Counted from the stretch's first letter, positions 9,601 to 17,603 are shown. The stretch is DNA of 64,000 nucleotides from Paulinella micropora (GCA_009731375.1 BJOX01000357.1:1-64000); one strand, 5' to 3'. The notes: generated by a model from the sequence alone, not told the origin. Numbers and translations are program-made.

Positions 9601-10661
9601 CCTTAGATAAAGGGTATAAGTTAATGAAAGTATATGAAGTATGGCACTGGAAAGAACAGAGCAGTAGCCTATTCAAGGAATACATAAAAACATTCTTGAA
9701 GGTTAAGCAGGAATCAAGTGGATATCCAGCAGGATGCAATACGGCCGAGGAAAAACAAAACTACATAAGCAGTATGGAAATCAAAATGGGTGTTAAGATG
9801 GATGAAAACAAAATAGAAGAAAACTCAGGTCGCCGTGCGGTGGCTAAGTTGTGCTTGAACTCCTTGTGGGGTAAGTTTGGAGAGAAGCAGAACAAAAAAC
9901 AAAACAAAATGATAAGGGATAAGGAAACCCTATACAAACTAATGAACGATAAATCAGTGGATAACATAAATATTAACATAATCAACGACGAAATAATAGA
10001 GGCCAGTTATGATTTAAAACAGGATGCGGTCAGCGACCCGATTAAGACAAATATTGTAGTTGCTCTATTTACTACCTGCCACGCGAGAATGAGACTTTAT
10101 GAGATGATGGACAGACTAGGCAGGAGAATTCTATACCACGATACGGATAGTGTAATATATACCACAGACCTGACGAAAGGCGAAGATGATGTAAAGACGG
10201 GCAAACTACTCGGGGACTGGACAGATGAATTAAAGGGAGCCAAGATAAAGACCTTCGTTGGAGGCGGGGCAAAGTGCTACGGATACTTATTAGATAACGG
10301 CAAAGCCTGTATGAAAGTAAAAGGATTTAGTATGAATTACGAGACGAAGAAGGCCTTAAACTTACCTAATATGTTAAGTGTAATCAGTTGCGGGCTTGGT
10401 ATTAAAAACACAGATTTATTTGAGAAGGGTAAAAATGAACTGGCGGACTTGTTAGAGACTGAGGAAGAATTAAGGATTGCTAAGCGAATTGAGAAGTCTG
10501 GAAAAGTAGTTATAATAGAAAACAACAAGATAACGCGAGACAAACAAAAGAAAAAAATAACAAGCGAATACTTAGAAAAGATATTTAGTTTTACATATAC
10601 GAAAAGACAAGTTATCGGAATTGTAGAGAATGCGATTGAAACACGGCCGTTTGGATATTAA
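6663..10661 (+). CDS. polB: Protein-primed family-B DNA polymerase (pPolB) with N-terminal accessory domains
   Basis: 1,332 aa; replicates the element from its protein-capped ends. Exonuclease motifs: FFDFEATQ (about residue 473), AHNARGYD (about 525) and YCHSDVD (about 651). Polymerase motifs: A, DICSLYPTV (about 871); B, KLCLNSLWGKFG (about 1061); C, YHDTDSVIY (about 1158). All catalytic acids are present. Upstream of the exonuclease, residues about 238-350 carry OTU-protease-like signatures (DNLCLARA with Cys246, GHYDAI with His342). A Cys/His-rich region of several zinc-binding clusters follows (about 358-462). Between Exo III and motif A (about 735-820) is an insert with VDGWDE, YEFYGCHWHGC and VWECDW, which looks like a PD-(D/E)XK or Vsr-type nuclease fold. 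The reading frame is intact. Confidence 0.95.
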   Translation: METHTYNGKVYRLDRLREYKINYEIKSVRGRDVLYIKPKVRGYKIDTLTAQNYLNQVRGAVYFEHHAIPIAPPLPTIEEKKEIKENVRDLMRYGNYEIKRDDRKEHKLGINESIYRVVLNGNFRSFTMRDVIRFIEIILNDFLKRQGQRDKVDVGIEFVDYYGKVSTGQHYVNEISVEKVLERLSSIFQSNESLYMDESGTNFDKLKFVLKSVKMPTGGARLQVLNKLDVYRKKGVICITNSDNLCLARAIVVVKAKIEKHQKYSQIMRGRKIQQEMAEALHDEAKVVKDVCGIQEINTFANHIKYNLVIVEFPEQIVYKTELLDANGERLTNLYILKTEGHYDAITNMKSMLGKKNFCELCLRGYMERHACDAKCSICETKGCKGINDKSQWKECEKCNRKFPNTECFNNHMTTNCDVKAKCKSCGLNYRKKDIHKCGYAKCRNCKELKPLEHQCEIVQKEILPPSEEYIFFDFEATQDTGEHIVNYAESQYYDAKEPPVIHKNIQDFCNWAFDTKHSGFTFIAHNARGYDCQFILKWLVDNKQTPFVIYQGGKIMIITHKKYRFIDSLSFLTMPLSDFPKTFGLTELKKGYFPHFFNTDKNKNYVGVMPHKKHYGYDTMRGDKRKEFLEWYEQQVNNHNHFDMAKEIAEYCHSDVDILRKGCIDFRKQFLEFGIDPFQYTTIASCVMALYRAKFMPVNSIAVLKAEKQNRMASRACVEWLAYRSRLDKTDIKHAFNGGEKMFQLGQSKIYVDGWDEKNKIAYEFYGCHWHGCQKCWNGNAMNAKKNKTMGELYKETMRREKQLSQQVKVISVWECDWSLMKTSERLAEDTNERIMEQEGLNPREAMFGGRTNALTLYWKSRHSDEYAKYIDICSLYPTVMYYDLYPSGHHEIIRPNDDVERKDMRNKIIKKEYFGVAKVKMLPPRGLLHPVLPKADRGKMMYYLCDKCGMTEHHGECKHTDNERAITGTWATPEIYKALDKGYKLMKVYEVWHWKEQSSSLFKEYIKTFLKVKQESSGYPAGCNTAEEKQNYISSMEIKMGVKMDENKIEENSGRRAVAKLCLNSLWGKFGEKQNKKQNKMIRDKETLYKLMNDKSVDNININIINDEIIEASYDLKQDAVSDPIKTNIVVALFTTCHARMRLYEMMDRLGRRILYHDTDSVIYTTDLTKGEDDVKTGKLLGDWTDELKGAKIKTFVGGGAKCYGYLLDNGKACMKVKGFSMNYETKKALNLPNMLSVISCGLGIKNTDLFEKGKNELADLLETEEELRIAKRIEKSGKVVIIENNKITRDKQKKKITSEYLEKIFSFTYTKRQVIGIVENAIETRPFGY

Positions 10662-10699
10662 TGATGTTTAGTATAGCAAAAACAATATAGGTTTTTGGG

Positions 10700-10730
10700 T
10701 TATGAAGTCCAGTTACAACAACTTCATAAT
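10700..10730 (+). terminator. Hairpin and T-run after the polymerase gene
   Basis: TTATGAAGT (10700-10708) pairs perfectly with ACTTCATAA (10722-10730) and is followed at once by a T-rich stretch. It lies 39 bases past the polymerase stop, so a 3'-end or termination signal is plausible. The role is inferred from position and from similar hairpins after other genes of this element. Confidence 0.5.
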
Positions 10731-10759
10731 TTTTTTATTTATTTATTTTTTCTATAAAA

Positions 10760-10768
10760 TATATACCA
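10760..10768 (+). promoter_or_regulatory. TATATACCA box before small gene 1
   Basis: The nonamer TATATACCA lies 11 bases before the ATG at 10780, in an AT-rich leader that also has TATAAAA. The same nonamer abuts the next gene at 11087-11095. It is a candidate core promoter for this gene pair. Confidence 0.3.
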
Positions 10769-10779
10769 TATACTATACT

Positions 10780-11067
10780 ATGACCGCCCTAACCAGACTA
10801 TGCGAGAAGTTTGAGAAACTCTCTATTGAAAATAAAAAAGAAACATTTTCTCTTACCGATGTTAAAAAGATAATTACTGACGAAATCCAAATGATTGAAA
10901 AGGCACGGGCAGGCAAGCCAAGGGATATTTTTCCATTTGGTAAGTATAAAGGTAAGAAAATTCAAGATGTAGCGGTTATTGATAAGCCATATCTTGAATG
11001 GGTTATGAAACAGCCGTGGTTTGAGAAATTTACGGACATTAAAAGTGAAGTAAAAAAATACATTTAA
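10780..11067 (+). CDS. Small protein with DUF3820-like FGKYKGK domain (paralogue 1)
   Basis: 95 aa from MTALTRLCEK. The C-terminal half reads FPFGKYKGKKIQDVA, then DKPYLEWVMKQPWF, a pattern close to the short domain (DUF3820-like) found in some phage and exonuclease-X-type proteins. The next gene carries the same domain, so the two are duplicates that diverged at the N-terminus. An upstream ATG at 10702 is in frame, but it would translate the hairpin and AT-rich promoter-like stretch, so I prefer 10780. Its role is unknown; position suggests a replication or early function. Confidence 0.75.
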   Translation: MTALTRLCEKFEKLSIENKKETFSLTDVKKIITDEIQMIEKARAGKPRDIFPFGKYKGKKIQDVAVIDKPYLEWVMKQPWFEKFTDIKSEVKKYI

Positions 11068-11086
11068 TAAAAATTATTTTGCAGTA

Positions 11087-11095
11087 TATATACCA
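11087..11095 (+). promoter_or_regulatory. TATATACCA box before small gene 2
   Basis: The same nonamer as at 10760, here ending at the base before the ATG at 11096. A box so close to the start implies either a very short leader or a start-site context role rather than a TATA box. Confidence 0.3.
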
Positions 11096-11584
11096 ATGTC
11101 AGACCTAAACACCAAACAGGACTACTTGAATGAAATTGAAAAATGGAACCTTGACAACGAAATAAAAAAGCCGACCATTAAATTGACAAAGCCCGACATT
11201 GTTTCTTTCTATGAGCAATACAAGCCCAATGTTGGGATTTCCAACCAATGTGGATTGTTCAAGAAACATTCCACATTTGATGACAATGTGAAAGTAGTTA
11301 TCCCATTAGAAAACGTGTTGGACGAAGAGCAAAGCACTCCTTTTACGACAGCAGATTTAAAAGAAACTGGTATCACCGAAATAAAGGCAAATGTAGGAGA
11401 AGAGATGGAGAATGCTACATGTACAGAAGAAGGATGTATATTAAAGAAAGATGTTGTTCTTCAATATGGTAAGTATAAAAAAATGAAAATTGAAGATGTC
11501 GCTAAGATTGATAAACCATACCTTGAATATTTAATTCAACAACCTTATTTTAATAACAAAGATGCGGTAAAAAAATACCTATGA
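11096..11584 (+). CDS. Small protein with DUF3820-like domain (paralogue 2)
   Basis: 162 aa. The last 45 residues, LQYGKYKKMKIEDVAKIDK then PYLEYLIQQPYF and KKYL, align with the end of the preceding gene. The first 115 residues are different and charged, with a small CTEEGC cluster before the shared domain. The function is unknown. The stop is 42 bases from the convergent stop of the minus-strand virion block, so this marks the end of the left, plus-strand arm. Confidence 0.75.
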   Translation: MSDLNTKQDYLNEIEKWNLDNEIKKPTIKLTKPDIVSFYEQYKPNVGISNQCGLFKKHSTFDDNVKVVIPLENVLDEEQSTPFTTADLKETGITEIKANVGEEMENATCTEEGCILKKDVVLQYGKYKKMKIEDVAKIDKPYLEYLIQQPYFNNKDAVKKYL

Positions 11585-11626
11585 TATTTTAGAAATTAGA
11601 CTTTCATTTTTTTTACTCACTCCACA

Positions 11627-12862
11627 TCAATGGTCTTCTATAAAATTAGCAATAATGTTGACATTTCCACCATTATTCGTAGTGGAAACCGATTTCTGCG
11701 TAAAAGTTAATACATCACTCGGAGACAGATAAATATCATAATTTCTTAGATTAATTTGTTGCGTTGAACTAGCATTAACATAAATTTTAAAAATCGTCGT
11801 TCCGTTGGCGATAGCAGTCGCTGTTGTGTCGGTATCAACTATTGAATATTTTGTATCTACATCCGCATACACTGCTCCAGTTAATGTTCCATTAATCACC
11901 ATTCGCACTATATTCGTTTTTGTGTCTTCATTACTAATACTTATCAATGATGGATATACTAATGAATAATTGTCTAAGTTAGCACCAGCACTATCATATT
12001 TTGCCTTATTTCTTATACTCAATATTGGTCTCTCTGTGGTGTGAGCGACTTCAGCACCCTCAATTGAATTCGTTATGCTGGTATTAATAGTATTTGCCCC
12101 CTCAATGAATAAACTGGCACTCGCTGTTTTAAGAATTTGTATTCCAGTCTTTGCATCATTTCTCATGACTGCTGTAAATGGTAATGTCGTATTTCGCAGG
12201 CTTACACCTTCATTCGTATTAGCATACTTAATCATATGAACTAGTTGGAAATCACCAGTCTCTGGATTTTCAATTGAAAACTTAATAGCGCCAAATCCAA
12301 GATACTGAAATTGAATTTGAAATACATTTCCTACGCTCCAATCTAAGGCAGGCATAGCCGAAATTCCATCGCACGGGTCGTCCCAATCTACTTGGTCAAT
12401 ATAATCTACAGCAATTCCCGAACAATGTACGATATTCATTCCTGCTTGATTTTTGTAAAAATAAAAGCCATTGTTAAGGTCGTTTCCTATTCCAATAAAT
12501 GAATAGTAATCTTTTGTATCATCCGTTGTCCATAGAGCAGTAAAGCGAGCAAGTACACCCGTTCCAGTTCTATATTTTATTCTCCTTTTACTTACTAATC
12601 CAGCATCCGCCGTCGCATTTGCTTGAGTTTTCAATTCAGCCATATTTTCCAAAAATGACACACTTGCTTTAGTTTCTGTTTTTGTCCATATCCTAGTATT
12701 AATGGTATATGGAAAGATTTCTTGTAATACTGGTGTTAATTGCGCAGTTGTTGTTTCGCCGAAGGCTATCTTCATATTATGAATGTGTCCATCATATCCT
12801 ACTTTTAGGTTAATGAACTCTCCTTTAGGATTTTGTGCGATTAAGTTTCTCTGGTGGGACAT
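11627..12862 (-). CDS. Putative virion surface or spike protein
   Basis: 411 aa, beta-rich and Thr/Asn/Ser-rich with few cysteines, like capsid-associated or receptor-contacting proteins of small DNA viruses. The N-terminus (LIAQNPKGEFINLKVGYDG) and the even, hydrophilic composition point to an extracellular particle protein; I do not recognise a named family. It is read in the same direction as, and directly after, the major capsid gene, with a 72-base gap. A TTTTGATAATATAG motif lies 7 bases before its ATG, so it may have its own promoter. Confidence 0.6.
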   Translation of the reverse strand: MSHQRNLIAQNPKGEFINLKVGYDGHIHNMKIAFGETTTAQLTPVLQEIFPYTINTRIWTKTETKASVSFLENMAELKTQANATADAGLVSKRRIKYRTGTGVLARFTALWTTDDTKDYYSFIGIGNDLNNGFYFYKNQAGMNIVHCSGIAVDYIDQVDWDDPCDGISAMPALDWSVGNVFQIQFQYLGFGAIKFSIENPETGDFQLVHMIKYANTNEGVSLRNTTLPFTAVMRNDAKTGIQILKTASASLFIEGANTINTSITNSIEGAEVAHTTERPILSIRNKAKYDSAGANLDNYSLVYPSLISISNEDTKTNIVRMVINGTLTGAVYADVDTKYSIVDTDTTATAIANGTTIFKIYVNASSTQQINLRNYDIYLSPSDVLTFTQKSVSTTNNGGNVNIIANFIEDH

Positions 12863-12869
12863 TGTAGGG

Positions 12870-12883
12870 CTATATTATCAAAA
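12870..12883 (-). promoter_or_regulatory. TTTTGATAATATAG motif, surface-protein gene
   Basis: This 14-mer on the minus strand lies just upstream of the ATG at 12862. The identical 14-mer occurs on the plus strand at 24776-24789, 34 bases before the integrase ATG. It is a candidate shared promoter element, based on two occurrences only. Confidence 0.35.
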
Positions 12884-12934
12884 AATAAATTAACTATAGA
12901 AAATTAATAATTACATATTACCTCACTGGCGGAG

Positions 12935-14422
12935 TTATGAGATCGTAATCATATTTGCCTTAACCTGAACCTCTCGCTGAGTAATGGCCACGGTGTAGTG
13001 GTTGTAGGCAGCAGACACGGTGGTCGCAATAAACTCCCATCGTCGCTCAGTATCAAGGCTTAAACCACTGATTTCATTTTGGTCTTTGTTCCATAGCGGG
13101 CGGGTATTATCCCAAGCATCAACCCAGAACCAATTGTATTTATACACATCGTTATTCAACAAGGCCGAACCATCAACCTTTGGCTTCCAATACATATAGT
13201 CTTCTTCGCTCGCTGTGTCAATGTTGAATTCTTGCTGGCGGGAACCATCCAGAGCAGTGTAAAAATTGACAACCTTAGTAGCGCCACGATTATCGTTGTC
13301 ATAGGCTGTGTTCTTTCTTTCTTCTGTGTTAAAAACAGAGTGATAAATCTTCTTCAAACGGCGACCATGACCTCTGTCAAATCGCATAATAATGTTTTGG
13401 CTTGTGCTTGCTTGTGTAGTATTCTTATAAACATAGGGATAATCAATATTGAAGTTCATGCCTTCGGGGCTAGCAATCTTCTGCTGGATTGATTGAATGA
13501 CATCAGGGTTCGTTTCAACCGCAAGAAACAAGGCAAGATTGGTGACATCAGCAGATACAGCCATAGGCATGGTAGCATTTAGCGCGGCAAGATAAGCAGT
13601 GCTAAGACAAGTAGCGGCACCATTCGTCACCGTATAACCAGTTCTGTCAGTAGCACCCCACACAATCCGCATAGTCAAAATTTCTGGAAACATAATAGTC
13701 TTATCAAGTGCGAAAATAGTGTTAATAATCATACCCAAAGGAATTTTAACATTAATGGCCAAAGCGGCATTCGCTCCACTTCCCACAAGATACTTCGCCT
13801 CGTTGTAATTAACATTTACGGCGGATAGTGCTCCAACTCCAGTCGTTAGAGCAGCATCATCATGACGACGAGCAGAAATCACTGGCTCACGCAATAGACC
13901 CTGAGTTGCGGCCGCAACATCGTTATTACCATCAGCGGCAGCACGAAAGGCTGTTCTAGTTGCTTCAACAACACTAACGTTAATCAAGCCGTTAGCATTA
14001 CACTTTTGGAGCATACACCCCCAACCACTAGCATCGCCGTGGTTAGGAAGGTCTAAGAAATCCTTCAAACTCATTTCTGGTTTCCAGAGCATCTTAGTTA
14101 CCATTCTGAGATGGTTAAGGTCGCACAGATAAACACCGCTACGGGTCTGAAGTTGTATCTGGCTAATTTGTGAAAGGCAGTCCATAAAAATTCTTGAATA
14201 AGTGTTGGCGCCCGCTGCTCTCATAGTATAAGTAAAACTCAAATAAGAGCGGGCGAGATTGAACGGGCGACTGATAAGGTCAAATGATCGTTCTTGCCCT
14301 CCAGCAGTGGTGACTTCAAAGGTTCCAGAACCCTCACGTGGGGCGAGTTTATTCAAACGATAAGAAGCACTGATATAATCAGTCTTACTGAAGTCTAATT
14401 CGCCTCCGTGTTGAGTTGGCAT
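12935..14422 (-). CDS. MCP: Major capsid protein (double jelly-roll)
   Basis: 495 aa, the usual size for Polinton and Polinton-like virus major capsid proteins. It starts MPTQHGGELDFSKTDYI, has long stretches of alternating beta strands split by Gly/Asn/Ala loops, and contains regions typical of these capsids (FDLISRPFNLARSYLSFTY near residue 50, RFDRGHGRRLKKIYHSVF near 340, YNWFWVDAWDNTRPL near 430). The assignment rests on this pattern and on synteny with penton, protease and ATPase genes. The protein would trimerise into hexagonal capsomers. Confidence 0.85.
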   Translation of the reverse strand: MPTQHGGELDFSKTDYISASYRLNKLAPREGSGTFEVTTAGGQERSFDLISRPFNLARSYLSFTYTMRAAGANTYSRIFMDCLSQISQIQLQTRSGVYLCDLNHLRMVTKMLWKPEMSLKDFLDLPNHGDASGWGCMLQKCNANGLINVSVVEATRTAFRAAADGNNDVAAATQGLLREPVISARRHDDAALTTGVGALSAVNVNYNEAKYLVGSGANAALAINVKIPLGMIINTIFALDKTIMFPEILTMRIVWGATDRTGYTVTNGAATCLSTAYLAALNATMPMAVSADVTNLALFLAVETNPDVIQSIQQKIASPEGMNFNIDYPYVYKNTTQASTSQNIIMRFDRGHGRRLKKIYHSVFNTEERKNTAYDNDNRGATKVVNFYTALDGSRQQEFNIDTASEEDYMYWKPKVDGSALLNNDVYKYNWFWVDAWDNTRPLWNKDQNEISGLSLDTERRWEFIATTVSAAYNHYTVAITQREVQVKANMITIS

Positions 14423-14507
14423 TTTGTTTTTGATTTTTAGGCAGTAGTGTAAGTTGATTAATACACAAATATATTCATAGAAAAAAATAATTAAATCAAA
14501 AATTAAT

Positions 14508-15320
14508 TCATCGGGATTTCAAAAGATTGAAGAATGATGTAAATAAATTAAAATAATTTGTTTCTCTGTAAATCAACAATGTCATAACAACTCCCAAACC
14601 ATTAAGATTTATAGCCTGATCGTTTTCGTCTGTAAGATAAAACCTATATACATTATTTGAACTGGATGATAATTTCTTACCATACTCTGACCCACTTCCG
14701 TCGTATATAACGGCACCAAAAGGAATTTCGTTGGCAGTGTATATTTCTTGTAGCACGTGATTATCTCCTTCACCAACTAAGTCCGATTGAAGGTATAAAG
14801 TCTTTTCACCAGTTAAAATAATTACATTTGGCGATTTAATAAAATCATTAGCAAAGAAATATGTTGAATTTCTATCAAACCCCATTACCTCGTGAATACG
14901 GGTATCACTATCAAATATAAACCGCGGTTGAATACCTCCGTTATTTGAAACACTGAATGTTAATTTGCCATCTTCTGGTTCTATGTTGGTATTATTACTT
15001 GAGACGACATAAGTATAATTATTTGGGCTGTCTGCGGTTAGCACCTCCGACAACTTATTTTTTAGATTGTTCATTGTGTAGTTTCCCTCAGGTATCGTAA
15101 TTAAAGCCTCATACCCGTCTTCGCTAAGAGTAAAAGTATTATATGGTGAAGCCACAGAGTAATACGACTTTGGAACATAGATATGAAGAATTTTACAATG
15201 TGTGGGATTGTCTAGTGATTTTAAGTTTATTTCGTGTGTAAAGTCGCTATCTGTGCCTGTTATTCTGTTTTTACTATTTATGTAATAGATACCACTTGAC
15301 CTGCCCCCTTTGTAATCCAT
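14508..15320 (-). CDS. Minor capsid protein (penton, single jelly-roll)
   Basis: 270 aa from MDYKGGRSSGIYYINSKNR. The Y-x-I-N-S-x-N-R opening followed by DFTHEINL is characteristic of the penton-type minor capsid of Polintons and relatives. The rest is beta-rich, with a central GNYTMNNLKNKLSEVL helix. The longest open frame begins at a TTG six codons upstream; the first ATG, used here, agrees with the conserved start. It lies just upstream of the major capsid gene on the same strand (85-base gap). Confidence 0.82.
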   Translation of the reverse strand: MDYKGGRSSGIYYINSKNRITGTDSDFTHEINLKSLDNPTHCKILHIYVPKSYYSVASPYNTFTLSEDGYEALITIPEGNYTMNNLKNKLSEVLTADSPNNYTYVVSSNNTNIEPEDGKLTFSVSNNGGIQPRFIFDSDTRIHEVMGFDRNSTYFFANDFIKSPNVIILTGEKTLYLQSDLVGEGDNHVLQEIYTANEIPFGAVIYDGSGSEYGKKLSSSSNNVYRFYLTDENDQAINLNGLGVVMTLLIYRETNYFNLFTSFFNLLKSR

Positions 15321-15323
15321 TGT

Positions 15324-15390
15324 TTTTCTAAATTCCAACTTTCGCTACGCTTTTCGTAAATCTCAAACTCGTTTGAGATAATTTAGAAAA
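15324..15390 (-). promoter_or_regulatory. Nested inverted repeats just upstream of the penton start
   Basis: An outer pair, TTTTCTAAATT (15324-15334) and AATTTAGAAAA (15380-15390), encloses an inner perfect hairpin, ATCTCAAA-CTCG-TTTGAGAT (15360-15379). The structure begins three bases before the penton ATG. It could act as a 5' leader structure or a protein-binding dyad. Confidence 0.45.
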
Positions 15391-15432
15391 TCGTTTTCCT
15401 ATATTATTAAATATATTTTTTTCAAAATGAAG

Positions 15433-15483
15433 TTTGTAAAACACACGAGAGTTGCGGTAGCAACGAGAGTGTGAATTTACAAA
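15433..15483 (-). terminator. Hairpin overlapping the protease stop codon
   Basis: TTTGTAAA (15433-15440) pairs with TTTACAAA (15476-15483); the inner arms CACAC/GTGTG and GTTGC/GCAAC extend the stem with an internal mismatch. The 5' arm includes the protease TAA. This is a likely 3'-end signal, by analogy with hairpins after two other genes in this block. Confidence 0.5.
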
Positions 15484-17603
15484 TAGGTATCAAAATTACC
15501 ATATCCATTCTGTGCTTTCAACTTTTCCGCTTCTTCTTCTTTTAAGTCTGTGAAACCCGAACTAAACTTAAATCGGTTGCCTTTCGCCCGCTCCATTAAA
15601 AATCTCATACTATGCCAACCGCACGTGTCTGAGGTGTTGGATTGTTGTTTTACTTGATTAACCTTCATTAACAAATAACTATCGGGGTGGCTTTTATCTA
15701 TTAGCCTTTTCATTTGTTGCTGAAAGTCTTCCGTTGGTTGGTAAAGTGCTAATGGGTCATACACTTCAACACTCCTGTCTTTATCTAGACTTACCCATAT
15801 AGCAATCCAATGAGACCCCGCTTGTTTGTGATTGTCCAAATTCATAATAAATCCGTATCGCTTTCTTTTTTCTGGATTTAGTTTGTAGATTTCATCACTG
15901 GCTATTGCTCCGAGATACCATCCATATTTTTTCATTATGTCATCTATTTCATTAGTCATTAAACCGCGACCCTCACCTTGTAATGGGACTTGCTCTGGCT
16001 GTGGCTCTGGCTCTGGTTGCTGTTGCTCTTGCTCTGTCAGATCTATTTCAACGCGTTGAAATAGATCGGGTTGCTGTGGTGTTCGGTCTGGCGGTGTAGT
16101 CGTATCCACTGCTGGCTCTGGTGGCGGTGGTAGCGGTTGGGGCATCCCTTCATCAACATTTAAATCCGCTGAAACTTGTTTATCTACATTTGGGTCTATT
16201 GTCATTTTGTTAGTTAGAGTATTTACAAAATCATGTTTGTTCATTGTGTGTTTCCAATCTTTGCGGGCTAAGTATTTTTTTATTTTCGCTATTGAAAATA
16301 CCTTATCAATTAATTCATTTAATGTCTTCGCTCCACTACCTTTTTGTTCAGTAATACCCATATACTCTTCATATCTAGCATAATCCGCCACTTTTCTTTT
16401 TACGTTTTTCACCTCACTTCCAACATCAATATTAAACCTTTTAATCATGTTAATTATCCAATTTGAAGTGTCTTTGTAATTTAATTTGTTATGACCATCA
16501 CTATCTAGTCTCTTTTTTAAAGCATGTGCTAACTCTTTTATGGTAATGGTTGGGTGATAAGTTTTTGAAAATCCAGAGATTAAAAATTGATTAATTTGTA
16601 AATTTTCAAGATGCTTACCCTTTTCTTCCACTTTCTTTTTTTCCTTTTCAAGTTTTTCTTTATATTCTTCTGCTAACTTTTTCTGTTCTTCTAAAGATGT
16701 CGCTGTGGCTATAGCCATCTGAATATCTTGACTGGCTTTTTGTAAGTCTTTGAGACTCATCTTTTTAATGAATTTATCTGTATATCCTGCTAATTTCAGT
16801 GTTTCAATATCTTTCTGCTTTTGCTTTTTTTCTTCCTCATATTGCTCTTTTGTTTTCAATGGTGCTTCATCTCCTAAATCAGGTAAGGCTGGTGCTTGTG
16901 GAGGTGCTTGTGGTTGTCCCTGTTGTGGTGGGGCTTGTGGTTGTCCCTGTTGTTGTGGCATGATATATTGATACTGCTGTGGCGGTGGCATAATAGCCAA
17001 TCTTTGGTTCCTTTGCTGTTCGTATTGTAAATCCTCTATGAGTTTTTGCTCCCTTCTTAGTTCTCTGTCTTTTTGTTCTTGTCGTTCCTTGATATCGGAT
17101 AGTTCATTGCGGTGTATCCTTGCTAACTCATCCTGCCTTTCCTTAGCATCGGCTATGTCTTTTCTTTCTTGCCTCTTCTTTTCTTCTTCAGCATCCGCCT
17201 GTGCTTTTTTCTCTTTTTGGTCTATCTCATCAATCTTTTCGTATTTCTCCTTCTTAAGTTTGTCTAAGTGGTCATTAATGGCTGTTCTAGTATTTTGTTC
17301 AATTTCAGACAGACTCTGGACTTTCCTCTTATCTCCGACATGTCGGAGATTATCTTCTTTTCGCTTAGGTGTCCGCTTTGCTTCCAATTTCCGACGTGTC
17401 GGTAATCTCGGACGTGTCCGAGATTGGGGGCTTAAGTATTTCATAAAAAGTTTAACGATTTGAAGTGTGCTCATATCATTTGTTTTCTTGCCAAAATTAA
17501 GATAATATTTTTTACCCTTCTGGATAATATACGGCTTCCCGCTTTTGTTTCTATAAACCCGCGGGGGTCTTACCTTTTTAGAATTGCGCTTCATGCTTCG
17601 CAT
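15477..17603 (-). CDS. Adenain/Ulp1-like cysteine protease fused to a long coiled-coil protein
   Basis: 708 aa. Residues 1-60 are very basic (MRSMKRNSKKVRPPRVYRNK). Residues about 70-330 are a charged Lys/Glu coiled coil interrupted by a Gln/Pro segment. A helical region follows, then a Pro/Gln/Glu linker (about 490-550). The C-terminal 160 residues are the protease: GSHWIAIWV (His about 597), VEVYDPLA (Asp about 615), a Gln before SDTCGWHSMRFL (Cys about 660). Adenain-type proteases mature capsid proteins. In most Polintons this is a stand-alone gene of 150-250 residues, so the large N-terminal fusion is unusual; it could be a scaffold or core protein released by self-cleavage. Three palindromes described separately lie inside the frame. 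Confidence 0.88.
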   Translation of the reverse strand: MRSMKRNSKKVRPPRVYRNKSGKPYIIQKGKKYYLNFGKKTNDMSTLQIVKLFMKYLSPQSRTRPRLPTRRKLEAKRTPKRKEDNLRHVGDKRKVQSLSEIEQNTRTAINDHLDKLKKEKYEKIDEIDQKEKKAQADAEEEKKRQERKDIADAKERQDELARIHRNELSDIKERQEQKDRELRREQKLIEDLQYEQQRNQRLAIMPPPQQYQYIMPQQQGQPQAPPQQGQPQAPPQAPALPDLGDEAPLKTKEQYEEEKKQKQKDIETLKLAGYTDKFIKKMSLKDLQKASQDIQMAIATATSLEEQKKLAEEYKEKLEKEKKKVEEKGKHLENLQINQFLISGFSKTYHPTITIKELAHALKKRLDSDGHNKLNYKDTSNWIINMIKRFNIDVGSEVKNVKRKVADYARYEEYMGITEQKGSGAKTLNELIDKVFSIAKIKKYLARKDWKHTMNKHDFVNTLTNKMTIDPNVDKQVSADLNVDEGMPQPLPPPPEPAVDTTTPPDRTPQQPDLFQRVEIDLTEQEQQQPEPEPQPEQVPLQGEGRGLMTNEIDDIMKKYGWYLGAIASDEIYKLNPEKRKRYGFIMNLDNHKQAGSHWIAIWVSLDKDRSVEVYDPLALYQPTEDFQQQMKRLIDKSHPDSYLLMKVNQVKQQSNTSDTCGWHSMRFLMERAKGNRFKFSSGFTDLKEEEAEKLKAQNGYGNFDTYL
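16040..16067. repeat. 28-bp perfect palindrome inside the protease gene
   Basis: Each half (GATCTATTTCAACG) is the exact reverse complement of the other. It codes for part of the linker before the protease domain, where sequence constraint should be low. Confidence 0.85.
17331..17350. repeat. Palindrome copy a (perfect, 20 bp)
   Basis: ATCTCCGACA followed by its exact reverse complement, in the coiled-coil part of the protease gene. First of four full-length related palindromes in the element; a shorter 12-bp version, CCGACGTGTCGG, lies at 17391-17402. Confidence 0.85.
17404..17425. repeat. Palindrome copy b (22 bp, two-base centre)
   Basis: Arms AATCTCGGAC and GTCCGAGATT around a GT centre. 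Compared with copy a, the arm has CGG in place of CCG, and the partner arm changes in step. Confidence 0.8.

Noticed and set aside
10702-10779. Hydrophobic N-terminal extension on the first DUF3820-like gene
   Set aside because: It would be translated from a hairpin plus AT-rich promoter-like sequence; the ATG at 10780 gives a better match to the paralogue.
14508-15338. Penton start at the longest open frame
   Set aside because: The codon there is TTG; the first ATG at 15320 matches the conserved start of the family. The same reasoning moved the starts of the ATPase, the 126-aa gene and two genes in the first 2 kb.
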